Shown here in pieces: positions 9,301-16,658 of a DNA stretch of 64,000 nucleotides (within the stretch, counting starts at the first letter, position 1; each line of letters starts with the position of its first letter). The DNA is taken from the NCBI GenBank assembly GCA_014305025.1, contig JACRTY010000017.1, forward strand, positions 186,001-250,000. The letters are read 5' to 3'. The translations under genes and the position numbers were made by a program. The stretch is from Candidatus Nyctobacter psychrophilus (lineage in GTDB: Bacteria; Vulcanimicrobiota; Vulcanimicrobiia; Vulcanimicrobiales; Vulcanimicrobiaceae). The notes beneath the pieces were generated by a model that saw nothing but the letters and a program-made list of their open reading frames with translations, had not been told where the DNA came from and searched no databases.

Positions 9301-9419
9301 CCGAACGCGCCTATCTCACGGAGCCGGCCACATTGCGGCCGCAGACGGTGATGATCGGAGCCGCTGCTGCCCTGAGCGCCGTGGCGCTCATGCGGTATCT
9401 GCAAACCGAGCACGGTTGA
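6318..9419 (+). CDS. FAD-linked oxidase fused to Fe-S / CCG-domain oxidoreductase
   Basis: A 1033-residue fusion of a GlcD/D-lactate-dehydrogenase-type FAD protein with a GlcF-like iron-sulfur protein. The N-terminal FAD_binding_4 domain has VSRGGGTSLAGNA near 95-107 and YGPDPATHSHNTLGGMIGNN. The FAD-oxidase C-terminal domain carries YGHFGQGCIHCR and GGSLSGEHGDG. Two cysteine clusters follow (CVGVGKCRRH and CLACKGCKGQCP), consistent with two [4Fe-4S] clusters. Two CCG domains close the enzyme (TLCCGRPLYDYG, DSGCCGMAGAFGFE). A hydrophobic tail (TVMIGAAAALSAVALM) may anchor it to the membrane. It probably oxidises a 2-hydroxyacid and passes electrons to quinone. It follows the enolase-superfamily gene by 28 nt. 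Confidence 0.88.
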   Translation: MISLLEVVERIRLGEGNGKPPARAGEGAAAPHVDRAALEGELRKTVRGEVRFDDGSRALYSTDASNYRQIPLGVVIPRDADDVVATVAACRQFGAPVVSRGGGTSLAGNACNVAVVMDFSKSMNGIVDIDWDQRTARVQPGCILDHLRDAAGARGLTYGPDPATHSHNTLGGMIGNNSCGMHAQMAGKVEENIVELEILTYDGVRLRVGATGDDELQRIIAAGGRRGEIYAGMQALRDLYADDIRRRYPDIPRRVSGYNLNELLPENGFHVARALVGSESTCVTVLEATCKLIPNPPCRTLVVLGCADVYAAADLVPFVNAHKPIAFEGFDDRLLDFMRAKGMRQEDIDKLPPGKGWLMAEFGAATKDEADAHAGVFMEACRRLPSPPHAKLVERPFDEQQLWSVREAALGASAKVPGHPDYWPGWEDSAVPPERLGDYLRELRALYDKFGYDAAFYGHFGQGCIHCRVSFDLITAEGIGRYRTFVREASELISRYGGSLSGEHGDGQARAEFLPIMFGERIVEAFGRFKAIWDPAGKMNPGKVVAPDPADANLRLGTQYEPWEPDTHFSFHEDYGSFAYAANRCVGVGKCRRHAGGVMCPSYQVTHEEQHSTRGRARLLFEMLQGDPLRGGWQEEAVKEALDLCLACKGCKGQCPVNVDMATYKAEFLSHYHAKHVRPRSAYAFGLIMYWAHLASYAPALVNAVTQTPLLRDVAKLAAGMAPQRSIPAFARETFKASFARRKPRNPDGPPVILWPDTFNNYFHSATANAAVDVLEDAGFNVIVPLATLCCGRPLYDYGMLDLAKTFLRQVLATLRPHIRAGTCVVGLEPSCVSVFRDELLNMLPNDPDAKRLAQQTFMLGEFVATKTDYKPPRLERKALVQEHCHHASVLGTHGEKAMFEKLGVEYEVPDSGCCGMAGAFGFEAGEHYDVSMKAGERVLLPKVRAALPETLLVSDGFSCREQIAQSSGRHALHLAQVLKMALDYGANGPSGPRPERAYLTEPATLRPQTVMIGAAAALSAVALMRYLQTEHG

Positions 9420-9617
9420 ACTCCAAGCGTTCCACAGCGGATTTTCTGCCCGAGACGTTCTCGTTCGGGAGCCTGCGCGACGCGGCGGCGCACTGCCGCG
9501 GCACGTGTTTTGACCGCGTTGGTGACGTACGCGTTGCCCTCCGGCTGACGCAGCACCGCGGCGAATTCGTGCCGATTTCGTTCGCGCCGCACGTGATCGC
9601 AACGCTGCACTCGGCGG

Positions 9618-10583
9618 TCAACCCGCCGGAAGTCGCGCTTCTTCCGCTTCCACTTCGGCGACGAGGGCCGCGGGGCGTTCGCGATACTTCGCCCACAGTT
9701 GCGGCATGTGGGCGATGTCCGAAAGAACGCGCGCATACGCACTGTTGACCGGCGTCGGCACGCCGAGACGGCGCCCTTCTGCGGCGACGGCGCCATTGAG
9801 CACGTCGCCTTCCGTGCGGCCTCGGCCCGCTTGGAGATCGAGGAGTAACGACGGCGGCTTGCGGCCGCGGGCGCCAGCAACGCGCGCAGCCAGCACGAGT
9901 TTCGCCACGGGCATCGGCAGCTTGACGACGCCTTGCAGCACGCGCACCGGGTAACGCGGCAGATCGACGGTACTCACGTCGAGAGCAGCCATGACGGCGC
10001 GCGTCTCACGAATGGCCCGAATCTCGAGGGCGAAGGCGTGCTCGAGCCGCACGAGCCGCTGCGGCATCACGTTGAGGATCGCGCACGAGGCATTCGCGAC
10101 GACGTTGAGCGCGAGCTTCGACCATTTGAGGGACCGATAGTCGCTGGTCACTTTGACCGGAATCGCGGTCGCATCGAACGCGGCGACGAGCCAGTTGTGC
10201 GCGAGCGTCCCGACCGGAGCGAGCGCCATGCCGCCGCGTTTGGAGGTCGCAACGGCGCCCGAGGGCGTGCGGGCCACCGGCACGGTCAACGCGCACGCCA
10301 CGATGCGGTCGGCACCGAACGCCGCCGCCAACCGTTCTTCGTTGCCGACGCCGTTTTGGGCCGTGAGAATCGCCGCGCCCGAGTCGGGACCGAAGGCGCG
10401 CTGCAAGGTCTGGATGGCGCCCTCCGTGTCGTAAGACTTTACCGCAACGATCGCAATGTCGACCGGCACCGGTTGCACGTCGTCGAGATTGCGGGGAGCG
10501 TAGGTCACGGCGGCACCGGTCGCACGGAGAGCCTCGCCGAGATACGTTCCGACCGCGCCGGCTCCGACGACGTACACGTTCAC
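9618..10583 (-). CDS. Ketopantoate reductase family protein (PanE/ApbA)
   Basis: An NADPH-dependent 2-dehydropantoate 2-reductase family member, 321 residues. The dinucleotide-binding motif YVVGAGAVGTYLG opens the protein. LTAQNGVGNE, TSDYRSLKWSKLALNV (with the family's catalytic Lys) and SLLLDLQAGRGRTE near the end are characteristic. The start is taken as the GTG at 10583 because the GxGxxG motif then begins at residue 7, and it sits one base after the dut stop. A longer in-frame extension would lie inside dut. The pantothenate pathway role is the family's usual one, but paralogues with other substrates are common. Confidence 0.82.
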   Translation of the reverse strand: MNVYVVGAGAVGTYLGEALRATGAAVTYAPRNLDDVQPVPVDIAIVAVKSYDTEGAIQTLQRAFGPDSGAAILTAQNGVGNEERLAAAFGADRIVACALTVPVARTPSGAVATSKRGGMALAPVGTLAHNWLVAAFDATAIPVKVTSDYRSLKWSKLALNVVANASCAILNVMPQRLVRLEHAFALEIRAIRETRAVMAALDVSTVDLPRYPVRVLQGVVKLPMPVAKLVLAARVAGARGRKPPSLLLDLQAGRGRTEGDVLNGAVAAEGRRLGVPTPVNSAYARVLSDIAHMPQLWAKYRERPAALVAEVEAEEARLPAG

Positions 10584-10584
10584 G

Positions 10585-11046
10585 TCACGCTCCCGTGCTG
10601 CCGAAGCCCGCCGCGGCGCGCAGCGTCGGCGCATGCTCGTCTTCGGCGTCGAACGTCGCCCGGCTGACCGGCGCCAGCACCAGCTGAGCGATGCGATCAC
10701 CGCGTCGAATCGTCACGGGCTCAGCGCCGAGGTTCACGAGAATGATGCCGACGGGTCCACGGTAATCGCTGTCGATCGTGCCCGGCGCGTTGAGCACGGT
10801 GACCCCGCTGCGTAGCGCGAACCCGCTGCGCGGACGAACTTGTACTTCGTACCCGGAGGGGACGGCCAGCGAGAAGCCCGTCGGCACCAGTGTGCGCGCC
10901 CCGGGGGCCAAGGTTATCTCCGAGCACACCGCCGCCGGCACGTCGGCACCGGCCGCGCCCGCGCTCATGTAGGCGGGAAAGTTTAGCCCTTCGCCTTCAG
11001 GTAGCCGGCGCACGCCGACGCGCACCGGCTCGGCTTCACTTGGCAA
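10585..11046 (-). CDS. dut: dUTP diphosphatase
   Basis: Hydrolyses dUTP to dUMP and diphosphate, keeping uracil out of DNA and feeding dTMP synthesis. The five trimeric dUTPase motifs appear in order: AGAAGADVPA, RPRSGFALR, LNAPGTIDSDYRG, RGDRIAQLVLAPV and the Phe-containing C-terminal GFGSTG. The length (153 residues) is normal. The annotated start is a TTG at 11046 that overlaps the nrdR stop; a GTG at 11025 is an equally good alternative and fits the usual family N-terminus better. It sits directly between nrdR and the panE-like gene. Confidence 0.93.
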   Translation of the reverse strand: MPSEAEPVRVGVRRLPEGEGLNFPAYMSAGAAGADVPAAVCSEITLAPGARTLVPTGFSLAVPSGYEVQVRPRSGFALRSGVTVLNAPGTIDSDYRGPVGIILVNLGAEPVTIRRGDRIAQLVLAPVSRATFDAEDEHAPTLRAAAGFGSTGA

Positions 11047-11551
11047 GCTCGGCCAATTCTGCTTGAAAGCGGTCGATATCGTCGAACGAGCGATAGACGC
11101 TGGCGAAGCGGATGTAGGCCACCTTGTCCAGCCCTTTGAGCGCTTCCATCAGCTTCTCGCCGACCATCCGCGTCGGCACCTCACTTTCGCCGCGCGAAAA
11201 GAGCTGGCGCTCGAGGGAAGCGACGATTTCCTCCATCTGCGCCTCGGCGACCGGCCGCTTTTCACACGCCCGGCGCAAGCCGGTCAGCAATTTCTCGCGA
11301 TTGTACTGCTCGCGCCGCCCATCTTTCTTGACGACGAACAGCCGCGGCGCTTCCATGCGCTCGTAGGTCGTGAAGCGGTTGCGACAGTCCAAGCACTCGC
11401 GGCGCCGGCGGACGACGTTTTCGTCGTCGCGAGAATCGACGACGCGGGTCTCGCTCTTGCGGCAACTCGGACAGATCAGCTGAGCCTCGAGCCTCCACCG
11501 GAAACCCGCCGTCCACGCGGCTCGGGCCCGCGTGACGGCAAAATGCGACAA
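11036..11551 (-). CDS. nrdR: Transcriptional repressor NrdR
   Basis: An ATP/dATP-sensing repressor of ribonucleotide reductase genes. The zinc ribbon is ICPSCRKSETRVVDSR plus RECLDCRNRFTTYER, followed by the ATP-cone domain (FVVKKDGRREQYNREKL) and the typical tail VAYIRFASVYRSF. The family normally starts a few residues before the first Cys pair. Here no ATG, GTG or TTG exists there; the nearest codon is a CTG at 11479, with GGAGG-like sequence upstream. The nearest standard start is the TTG at 11551, which adds about 24 residues. The start is therefore uncertain, but the identity is not. It overlaps dut, giving a nucleotide-metabolism pair. Confidence 0.92.
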   Translation of the reverse strand: MSHFAVTRARAAWTAGFRWRLEAQLICPSCRKSETRVVDSRDDENVVRRRRECLDCRNRFTTYERMEAPRLFVVKKDGRREQYNREKLLTGLRRACEKRPVAEAQMEEIVASLERQLFSRGESEVPTRMVGEKLMEALKGLDKVAYIRFASVYRSFDDIDRFQAELAELAK

Positions 11552-11616
11552 GCGGACCCAACATATGGGGTCTCACCGATTATAAAGCACAAGGGGCTCC
11601 GCCGCAAACCCGAACC

Positions 11617-11639
11617 GCCGGCCCATCCTTGGGCCCGGC
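11617..11639 (-). terminator. Possible stem-loop terminator after the DUF5679 gene
   Basis: A GC-rich inverted repeat (GCCGG-CCCA, loop TCCT, TGGG-CCCGGC) with one bulged base lies 13 nt past the stop of the small zinc-ribbon gene on the minus strand. No U-tract follows, so intrinsic termination is doubtful. Confidence 0.3.
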
Positions 11640-11651
11640 GCGGCGAGGTCT

Positions 11652-11801
11652 TTAGGTTGCGCCGATCTTGAACATCTTCGTCCCGCATACCGAACACTTG
11701 CCTTCGGTGGCGGGCCGGCCGTTCTTCATCTCGATCTGCTTGTGATCCGACATTTCACGCTTGGTCTTGCACTTGACGCAATAGGCCTGGGGTGCTGCCA
11801 T
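11652..11801 (-). CDS. DUF5679 zinc-ribbon small protein
   Basis: A 49-residue protein with two CxxC pairs (AYCVKCKTK and GKCSVCGTKM) that should bind one zinc ion. The spacing and the intervening polar segment (MKNGRPATEG) match the DUF5679 family, often found as a tiny stand-alone protein of unknown function. The start ATG at 11801 is supported by a clear SD (AGGAG, 8 nt before). An in-frame extension upstream has no support. It is divergent from dprA. Confidence 0.8.
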   Translation of the reverse strand: MAAPQAYCVKCKTKREMSDHKQIEMKNGRPATEGKCSVCGTKMFKIGAT

Positions 11802-11969
11802 CTGACTCGTCTCCTGGGGTCGGCCGGCGTCCCCGACGGTCGTCGTAGGGTTAGCGGTCCGCACAATCCCGCCGACCATTCTGAAGGGGCGAATGGTTTC
11901 CTCGCTGAGCGGCTATCGGAAGCGCCCGCCGCCGTTGCCGTCCCATCGCCTCGTCGCGAGGGGTGGACG

Positions 11970-12839
11970 ATGTCACTCGACCGCCCTCGCTTTTGTGCCC
12001 TCGACGACGTTTTCGCCGCGCGGCCAGCTGCGAAGGAGCGTTTGCCCTGCGCGGGTGCATGGGTGGCCGGATCGTGGCCGCCGCCGGTTACGGCAACAGT
12101 CGCCGTCGTCGGCTCCCGCGCGCCCTCGGAAGCGGGCCGCTCGCGCGCTCAGGCCCTCGGGGACGCGCTGGCACGCGCCGGCGTCTGCGTCGTTTCAGGC
12201 CTTGCACTGGGCATCGACGCCGCCGCGCATGCCGGCGCCCTCGCGGGCGGGGGCCGAACGATCGGCGTTCTCGGCGGCGGCCACCGCCAATTCTTTCCGC
12301 CCCGCAACCGCGGGCTGGCAGCGGCGATGATTGCCGCGGGGGGCGCGGTGCTGTCGCCGTATGCGCCCGACGAACCCGCGCGACCGTACCATTTCCTGCA
12401 GCGCAACGGGCTCGTCGCGGCGCTGGCGGATGCCGTCGTCATCGTCGAGGCAGCCGAGCGCAGCGGCGCCCTCAACACGGCCGGTTGGGCGGCGTCCTTG
12501 GGCATCGACGTGCTCGCCTATCCCGGCGACGTCGACCGGCCCAAGGCCGCCGGCTGCAACGCACTCATTCGCGACGGCGCGACCCTGGCGCGCGGACCCG
12601 CCGACGTGCTCGCCGCCATCGGGCTGCATTCCATTCCGCTGCTGCCCAACATCGACGCCGGCGCCGACGACCCGCTGGAAACTGCATTGCTAACGCTCCT
12701 GGGCGCCGGACCATGCAATCTCGACGCGCTGGTCGACGGCACGCAGGCCGGCACCGGCGACGTCGTGGCAGCGCTCGTCCGGCTGGAACTCGCCGGCCGC
12801 GCTGAACGCCGCGCTTCGGGCTACGCGCTGCCGCCATGA
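11970..12839 (+). CDS. dprA: DNA-processing protein DprA
   Basis: A RecA-loading protein for single-stranded DNA taken up during transformation. The 289-residue protein shows the Rossmann-fold DprA core: VAVVGSRAPSEAG, VVSGLALGIDAAAHAGAL, TIGVLGGG, FLQRNGLVAALADAVVIVEA and SGALNTAGWA. A C-terminal winged-helix-like segment follows (about 230-289, NLDALVDGTQ...VVAALVRLELAGR). The start at 11970 follows GAGGGG by a few nt. An upstream in-frame extension runs through the divergent intergenic region and is rejected. The N-terminal SAM-like domain present in some DprA proteins is absent. The gene implies possible natural competence, but no com genes are visible here. Confidence 0.88.
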   Translation: MSLDRPRFCALDDVFAARPAAKERLPCAGAWVAGSWPPPVTATVAVVGSRAPSEAGRSRAQALGDALARAGVCVVSGLALGIDAAAHAGALAGGGRTIGVLGGGHRQFFPPRNRGLAAAMIAAGGAVLSPYAPDEPARPYHFLQRNGLVAALADAVVIVEAAERSGALNTAGWAASLGIDVLAYPGDVDRPKAAGCNALIRDGATLARGPADVLAAIGLHSIPLLPNIDAGADDPLETALLTLLGAGPCNLDALVDGTQAGTGDVVAALVRLELAGRAERRASGYALPP

Positions 12840-12877
12840 GTCGCGGGCGAGGCTGCCGCGCTCACGAAAGGGAACGC

Positions 12878-13336
12878 GTGAAGTTGCGACTGGTCGCGGT
12901 CGGGAGGTTGCGCGATCCTTCCGTCGCCGCGCTGGCGCACGATCTGCGGCGGCGCTTACCACGCTACGGTCCATTCGAAGAGACCGAAGTCGACGCCGCG
13001 CACGGCGGCGATCCGGCACGGGCCGTGCGCGATGAGGGGCAACGTGTGCTGCGGGCGCTTCCAACCGGCGAGCCGATGTGGCTGCTCGAGCGCACCGGTA
13101 CGCAACTGTCGAGCCCAGAGTTGGCCGCGCGGTTGGCAGATGAAGCGCACGCGACCTCGCGCTTGACGCTGGTCGTCGCGGGCGCCTTCGGAGCCAGTGA
13201 AGCACTGCTGGAGCGGGCCACGTTTCGCTGGTCGCTTTCGCGCTTGACGTTGCTGCACGAGTGGGCGCGTTTGCTCGTGCTGGAACAACTCTACCGTGCG
13301 GCGAAGATTTCGCGCAATGAGCCATACCACCATTGA
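12878..13336 (+). CDS. rlmH: 23S rRNA (pseudouridine1915-N3)-methyltransferase RlmH
   Basis: A SPOUT methyltransferase that methylates pseudouridine 1915 in helix 69 of 23S rRNA. The protein starts KLRLVAVGRLRDP. It carries WLLERTGTQLSSPELA, the SAM-binding knot LTLVVAGAFGASEALL, LSRLTLLHEWARLLVLEQLYRA and the family-diagnostic end NEPYHH. The start is set at the GTG at 12878 (152 residues, the family's normal size), preceded by AAAGGG. A frame extension back to 12836 overlapping dprA is less likely. Confidence 0.93.
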   Translation: MKLRLVAVGRLRDPSVAALAHDLRRRLPRYGPFEETEVDAAHGGDPARAVRDEGQRVLRALPTGEPMWLLERTGTQLSSPELAARLADEAHATSRLTLVVAGAFGASEALLERATFRWSLSRLTLLHEWARLLVLEQLYRAAKISRNEPYHH

Positions 13337-13379
13337 CCAGGAGCCGTATCATCCTTGAGCGTGGTCACGAGGACGAGCA

Positions 13380-15047
13380 ATGGTTTCCCAAGCCGATGAT
13401 CTGGCGACGGTTGCATTGGCGTTTACGCGAGCAGCAGCCGAGATCGTGCCCGACGGGACGCCGCCAAGCGTGGCCTTCGAACCGCCGCGCAATCCCGCCT
13501 TCGGCGACTACGCGACGAACGTTGCGCTGCAGCTGGCGAAACGCGCGCGCCGTCCTCCGCAACAGTTGGCGATGGAGATCGTCGCGCGCGCGTACACGCT
13601 CGAACCACGACTGCCCGGCCTGCTCGACGAAGCGACGGCCGCCGCGGGATTCATCAACGTGCGGCTCGCACCGGCGTACTGGCAGCGCGGCGTGCACACG
13701 ATTCTCGCGCAGGGCGAGGCGTTCGGACGCGCGCTTACGCCTTCCGGCGAACACGTGTCGCTCGAATTCGGCAGCGCCAATCCGACGGGACCGCTCGTGG
13801 TCGTGCAAGGCCGCACCCTGTCGCTTGGGGATTCGATCGCGAAAGCGATGCGCTTTTGCGGCATCGACGTCACCACCGAATGGGTCATAAACGACGCGGG
13901 CTCCCAGCTCGACACGCTGGGACGATCGCTCTACGCGCGGTACCGGCAGATCGCCGATCCGGCATTTCCGTTTCCGCAGGACGGTTATCCGGGCTCATAC
14001 CTGTTGCCGCTCGCTGACGCCGCGCGCGCACGCTTCGCCGGCGCGTACGATACGCTGCCCGAAAGCGACTGGCTGCCGGCCTTCGCGCAATTCGGCCGGG
14101 ACGCGCTGGTGCGCGAACAACAAGCGACCTGTGAACGATTCGGCGTGCGGTTCGATCGCTGGCAGAGCGAAAAGGAACTGCACTCCAGCGGCGCCGTCGA
14201 AGCGGGCATTGTGGCCTTGCGCGAACGAGGTCTCATCGAGGAACGCGACGGCGCGCTGTGGATGCGCGCGACTTTGTTCGGCGACGACAAAGACCGGGTC
14301 GTCGTTCGCAGCGACGGCCGCCCGACATATTACGGTGGCGACGTAGCATACCACTATGACAAGCTGGAACGCAACGATCGCGCAATTTTGATCATCGGGC
14401 CGGATCATCATGGTTACATCGCGCGGATCAAGCTGATCCCCGCGGCCTTCGGCAAGCCGGGGGCCATCGACGTCTTGATCGCGCAGCAGATTACCACGAT
14501 TCGCAACGGTGAGGTCGTCAGTTCCAGCAAACGGCACGGTGACGTGCTGCCCCTTGACGACGTGCTCGATGAAGTGGGAGTCGATGCGGCGCGCTTCTTC
14601 TTCGTGATGATGAGCGCCGACTCACCGATGACCTTCGACCTCACCTTAGCGAAGGAGCAGTCGAACGACAACCCCGTCTACTACGTGCAGTATGGGCACG
14701 CCCGCATTGCATCGATCGAACGCAACGCGCCGCCGGCATTGCGTCAAGCCGCCGCGCGTGCAACCACTCTCGAACGTCTGGTCGCGCCCGAAGAGCTCGC
14801 GCTCGCGCGCCGGCTTGCCGAGTTTCCCGGCGTCGTCCGCTCGGTCGCAATGGGCCTCGCGCCGCACCGTCTCGCGCGCTACGCACAAACGGTTGCGGCG
14901 GATTTCACGCAGTTTTACGGCGCCTGCAAAGTACTCGGGGACGATTTCGACGTATCGGCCGCCCGCTTGAGTCTCTCGCTGGCCACGAAGACGGTGCTGT
15001 CCAGTTCACTTGGCTTGCTGGGAGTCCGCGCGCCCGACCGCATGTGA
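13380..15047 (+). CDS. argS: Arginyl-tRNA synthetase with degenerate HIGH motif
   Basis: A class I synthetase charging tRNA-Arg, 555 residues. The N-terminal Add1 domain (PPRNPAFGDYATNVAL), the catalytic region (SANPTGPL, then GRTLSLGD) and the C-terminal anticodon domain (KEQSNDNPVYYVQYGHARI, tail GVRAPDRM) are all recognisable. Unusually, the signature normally written HVGH after ANPTGPL reads VVVQ (residues 140-143, bases 13797-13808), so both histidines and the glycine are lost. The KMSKS region reads VSSSKRHGDVL, keeping the SKR core. The rest is well conserved and the frame is intact. The SD is GAGGA just before the ATG. It may be a functional divergent enzyme; no second argS is in the window. 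Confidence 0.88.
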   Translation: MVSQADDLATVALAFTRAAAEIVPDGTPPSVAFEPPRNPAFGDYATNVALQLAKRARRPPQQLAMEIVARAYTLEPRLPGLLDEATAAAGFINVRLAPAYWQRGVHTILAQGEAFGRALTPSGEHVSLEFGSANPTGPLVVVQGRTLSLGDSIAKAMRFCGIDVTTEWVINDAGSQLDTLGRSLYARYRQIADPAFPFPQDGYPGSYLLPLADAARARFAGAYDTLPESDWLPAFAQFGRDALVREQQATCERFGVRFDRWQSEKELHSSGAVEAGIVALRERGLIEERDGALWMRATLFGDDKDRVVVRSDGRPTYYGGDVAYHYDKLERNDRAILIIGPDHHGYIARIKLIPAAFGKPGAIDVLIAQQITTIRNGEVVSSSKRHGDVLPLDDVLDEVGVDAARFFFVMMSADSPMTFDLTLAKEQSNDNPVYYVQYGHARIASIERNAPPALRQAAARATTLERLVAPEELALARRLAEFPGVVRSVAMGLAPHRLARYAQTVAADFTQFYGACKVLGDDFDVSAARLSLSLATKTVLSSSLGLLGVRAPDRM

Positions 15048-15054
15048 ATTCAAT

Positions 15055-15516
15055 TTAAGCTGTCGGCAGACGCTTGCACAGGAGCCGGCGTTCGGTCGCG
15101 AAGCCCGCTTGTGCGTAGAGTTCGCGCGCGGCGATGTTATCTTCGGTTACCATGAGCGCGAGATTCGGCAGGCCGCGGACGTGCGCCGCGTCTTGAGCGG
15201 CGCCGAGCAAGCGGGCGGCAACGCCGCGCCGCCGAGCCTCCGGTTCGACCGCCATGTAGGCGACGAAGGCTTGCGGCAAACCCGTGACTTCGTCGGGTAC
15301 GTCGTCGAGCATCAATAAGAATCCCAGCGGGCCGGCGCGAGCGGTCTCGGCGATCAGCAGCACGTGCGAGCGATCGGTCACGAATTCGACCAGCCGCTCG
15401 TAACTGGTTTCAATCTGCTCGCGCGCCGCATCGCGCAACGCCGACACGCTATCCATTGCCGTGCGGCGGCCGAGGTCGACCACGAAAGCGTGGTCGCGAC
15501 GCGTACCGTGACGCAA
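15055..15516 (-). CDS. GNAT family N-acetyltransferase
   Basis: An acetyl-CoA-dependent acetyltransferase, 153 residues. The acetyl-CoA loop is in YMAVEPEARRRGVAARLLGAA, followed by MVTEDNIAARELYAQAGF, the typical last helix-strand of GNAT proteins. The substrate is unknown. The start is a TTG, 14 nt downstream of the hisC stop, so the two genes are probably co-transcribed. The 3' end nearly meets argS from the opposite strand. Confidence 0.82.
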   Translation of the reverse strand: MRHGTRRDHAFVVDLGRRTAMDSVSALRDAAREQIETSYERLVEFVTDRSHVLLIAETARAGPLGFLLMLDDVPDEVTGLPQAFVAYMAVEPEARRRGVAARLLGAAQDAAHVRGLPNLALMVTEDNIAARELYAQAGFATERRLLCKRLPTA

Positions 15517-15530
15517 GCGCAGGTCGGAGA

Positions 15531-16658
15531 TCAGGGCGTCGCCTCAACGGGCGCGCGCGGCCACGTCGCGAGCAAGCCGTCGAGCGCGGCGAGAAACGCC
15601 GCGTTGTCGCTGTGTGTTCCGATCGTGACGCGCAAGCGGTTGGGCATGCCGAGGCCGTCGCCGGAACGGACGATGACGCCACGCTCGAGCAGTGCTTCGT
15701 ATGCGGCGTCGCCGGAAACCGGCACGGCCACCGACACGAAGTTGGTCGCGCTCGGGTAGACGTGCAGCCCGCGCCGTTCCAGGCCGTCGGTCAACTGGGC
15801 TTTGCCCGCTGCATTTGAGCGCAGTGTCTGGGCAACGAAGGCGTGATCGTCGAGCGCCGCGACCGCCGCCACGGCTGCCGTGCGCGACACGTTGAACGGT
15901 AATCGGACGCGGTTGAGGTAACCGACGATTTCGGGCATCGCATACCCATAGCCGAAGCGAACCGACGCCAACCCGTAGATTTTCGAAACGGTGCGCAAAA
16001 CCAGCGTCGCGGGGCGGCGTCGCAGGACGTCCACGCCTTCGGTTCCCACGACATCCATGTATTCACGGTACGCTTGATCCAGCACGAGCAGGACATCAGG
16101 CGCAAGCGCGTCGGCGAACGCGAAGAGTGCATCCCGCTCGACGCGCGCGCCGGTTGGATTATTGGGATCGCAGACGAAAACGACTTTCGTGCGCGGCGTC
16201 ACCGCCGCGAGCATGGCGTCGAGGTCGTGCACGCCGTCGCGGCACGGCACTTCGATCGTGTGCGCCGCTGCCACGTCGGCGTCTTTGCGAAACAGCGCGA
16301 ACGTCGGGTGGGCGGTTACGATCTCGTCGCCCGGATCGACGAACGCCGTGAACACGAGTTGGATCAGTTCGTTGCTGCCGTGCCCGCAGACGACATGGCC
16401 GGCACCCAGACCGTACGGGCGGCCAAGCCGTTCGCGCAGCGCATGATGCTCGTCTTCGACGTAATCGCTCAAGGTCGCAACGGAAGCCAGCGCCGCCATG
16501 GCGCGCGGCGAGCTACCGAGGGGATTCTCGTTCTGCGAGAGCTTAACGGGTGATGCGATGCCATGTCGGCGTCGTACTTCTTCGACCGACGTGCCCGGTT
16601 TGTAGGGCGCAAACCCGCGCAGTGCGGGCCGCAGCAAGCGTTCGAACGACGGCGGCAT
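15531..16658 (-). CDS. hisC: Histidinol-phosphate aminotransferase family protein
   Basis: A PLP-dependent fold-type I aminotransferase, 375 residues. It probably converts histidinol-phosphate and 2-oxoglutarate to imidazole-acetol-phosphate and glutamate, or the reverse. It begins LRPALRGFAPYKPG and carries VKLSQNENPLGSSP, VVCGHGSNELIQLVF, PNNPTGARV, DQAYREYMD and the PLP lysine in RTVSKIYGLASVRFGYG. RLPFNVSRTA and RLRVTIGTH follow. The start is the ATG at 16658; a longer frame to 16742 is less likely. No other his gene is adjacent, so an aromatic-aminotransferase role is possible. Confidence 0.85.
   Translation of the reverse strand: MPPSFERLLRPALRGFAPYKPGTSVEEVRRRHGIASPVKLSQNENPLGSSPRAMAALASVATLSDYVEDEHHALRERLGRPYGLGAGHVVCGHGSNELIQLVFTAFVDPGDEIVTAHPTFALFRKDADVAAAHTIEVPCRDGVHDLDAMLAAVTPRTKVVFVCDPNNPTGARVERDALFAFADALAPDVLLVLDQAYREYMDVVGTEGVDVLRRRPATLVLRTVSKIYGLASVRFGYGYAMPEIVGYLNRVRLPFNVSRTAAVAAVAALDDHAFVAQTLRSNAAGKAQLTDGLERRGLHVYPSATNFVSVAVPVSGDAAYEALLERGVIVRSGDGLGMPNRLRVTIGTHSDNAAFLAALDGLLATWPRAPVEATP

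Noticed and set aside
153-9402. Many long alternative reading frames on both strands across the first 9 kb
   Set aside because: They are shadows of genes in a high-GC sequence: Arg/Ala/Pro-rich, without domains or starts, and fully inside recognised genes.
9420-9617. Frames reading through the gap after the FAD/Fe-S gene
   Set aside because: No domain, no plausible start and mixed composition; the 198-bp gap appears to be non-coding.
9311-9880. Minus-strand 189-residue frame over the panE 3' end
   Set aside because: It overlaps a clear panE-like gene and contains no recognisable motif.
13380-15047. ArgS as a pseudogene because of the missing HIGH motif
   Set aside because: The frame is uninterrupted, all other ArgS blocks are well conserved and it has a proper ribosome-binding site.
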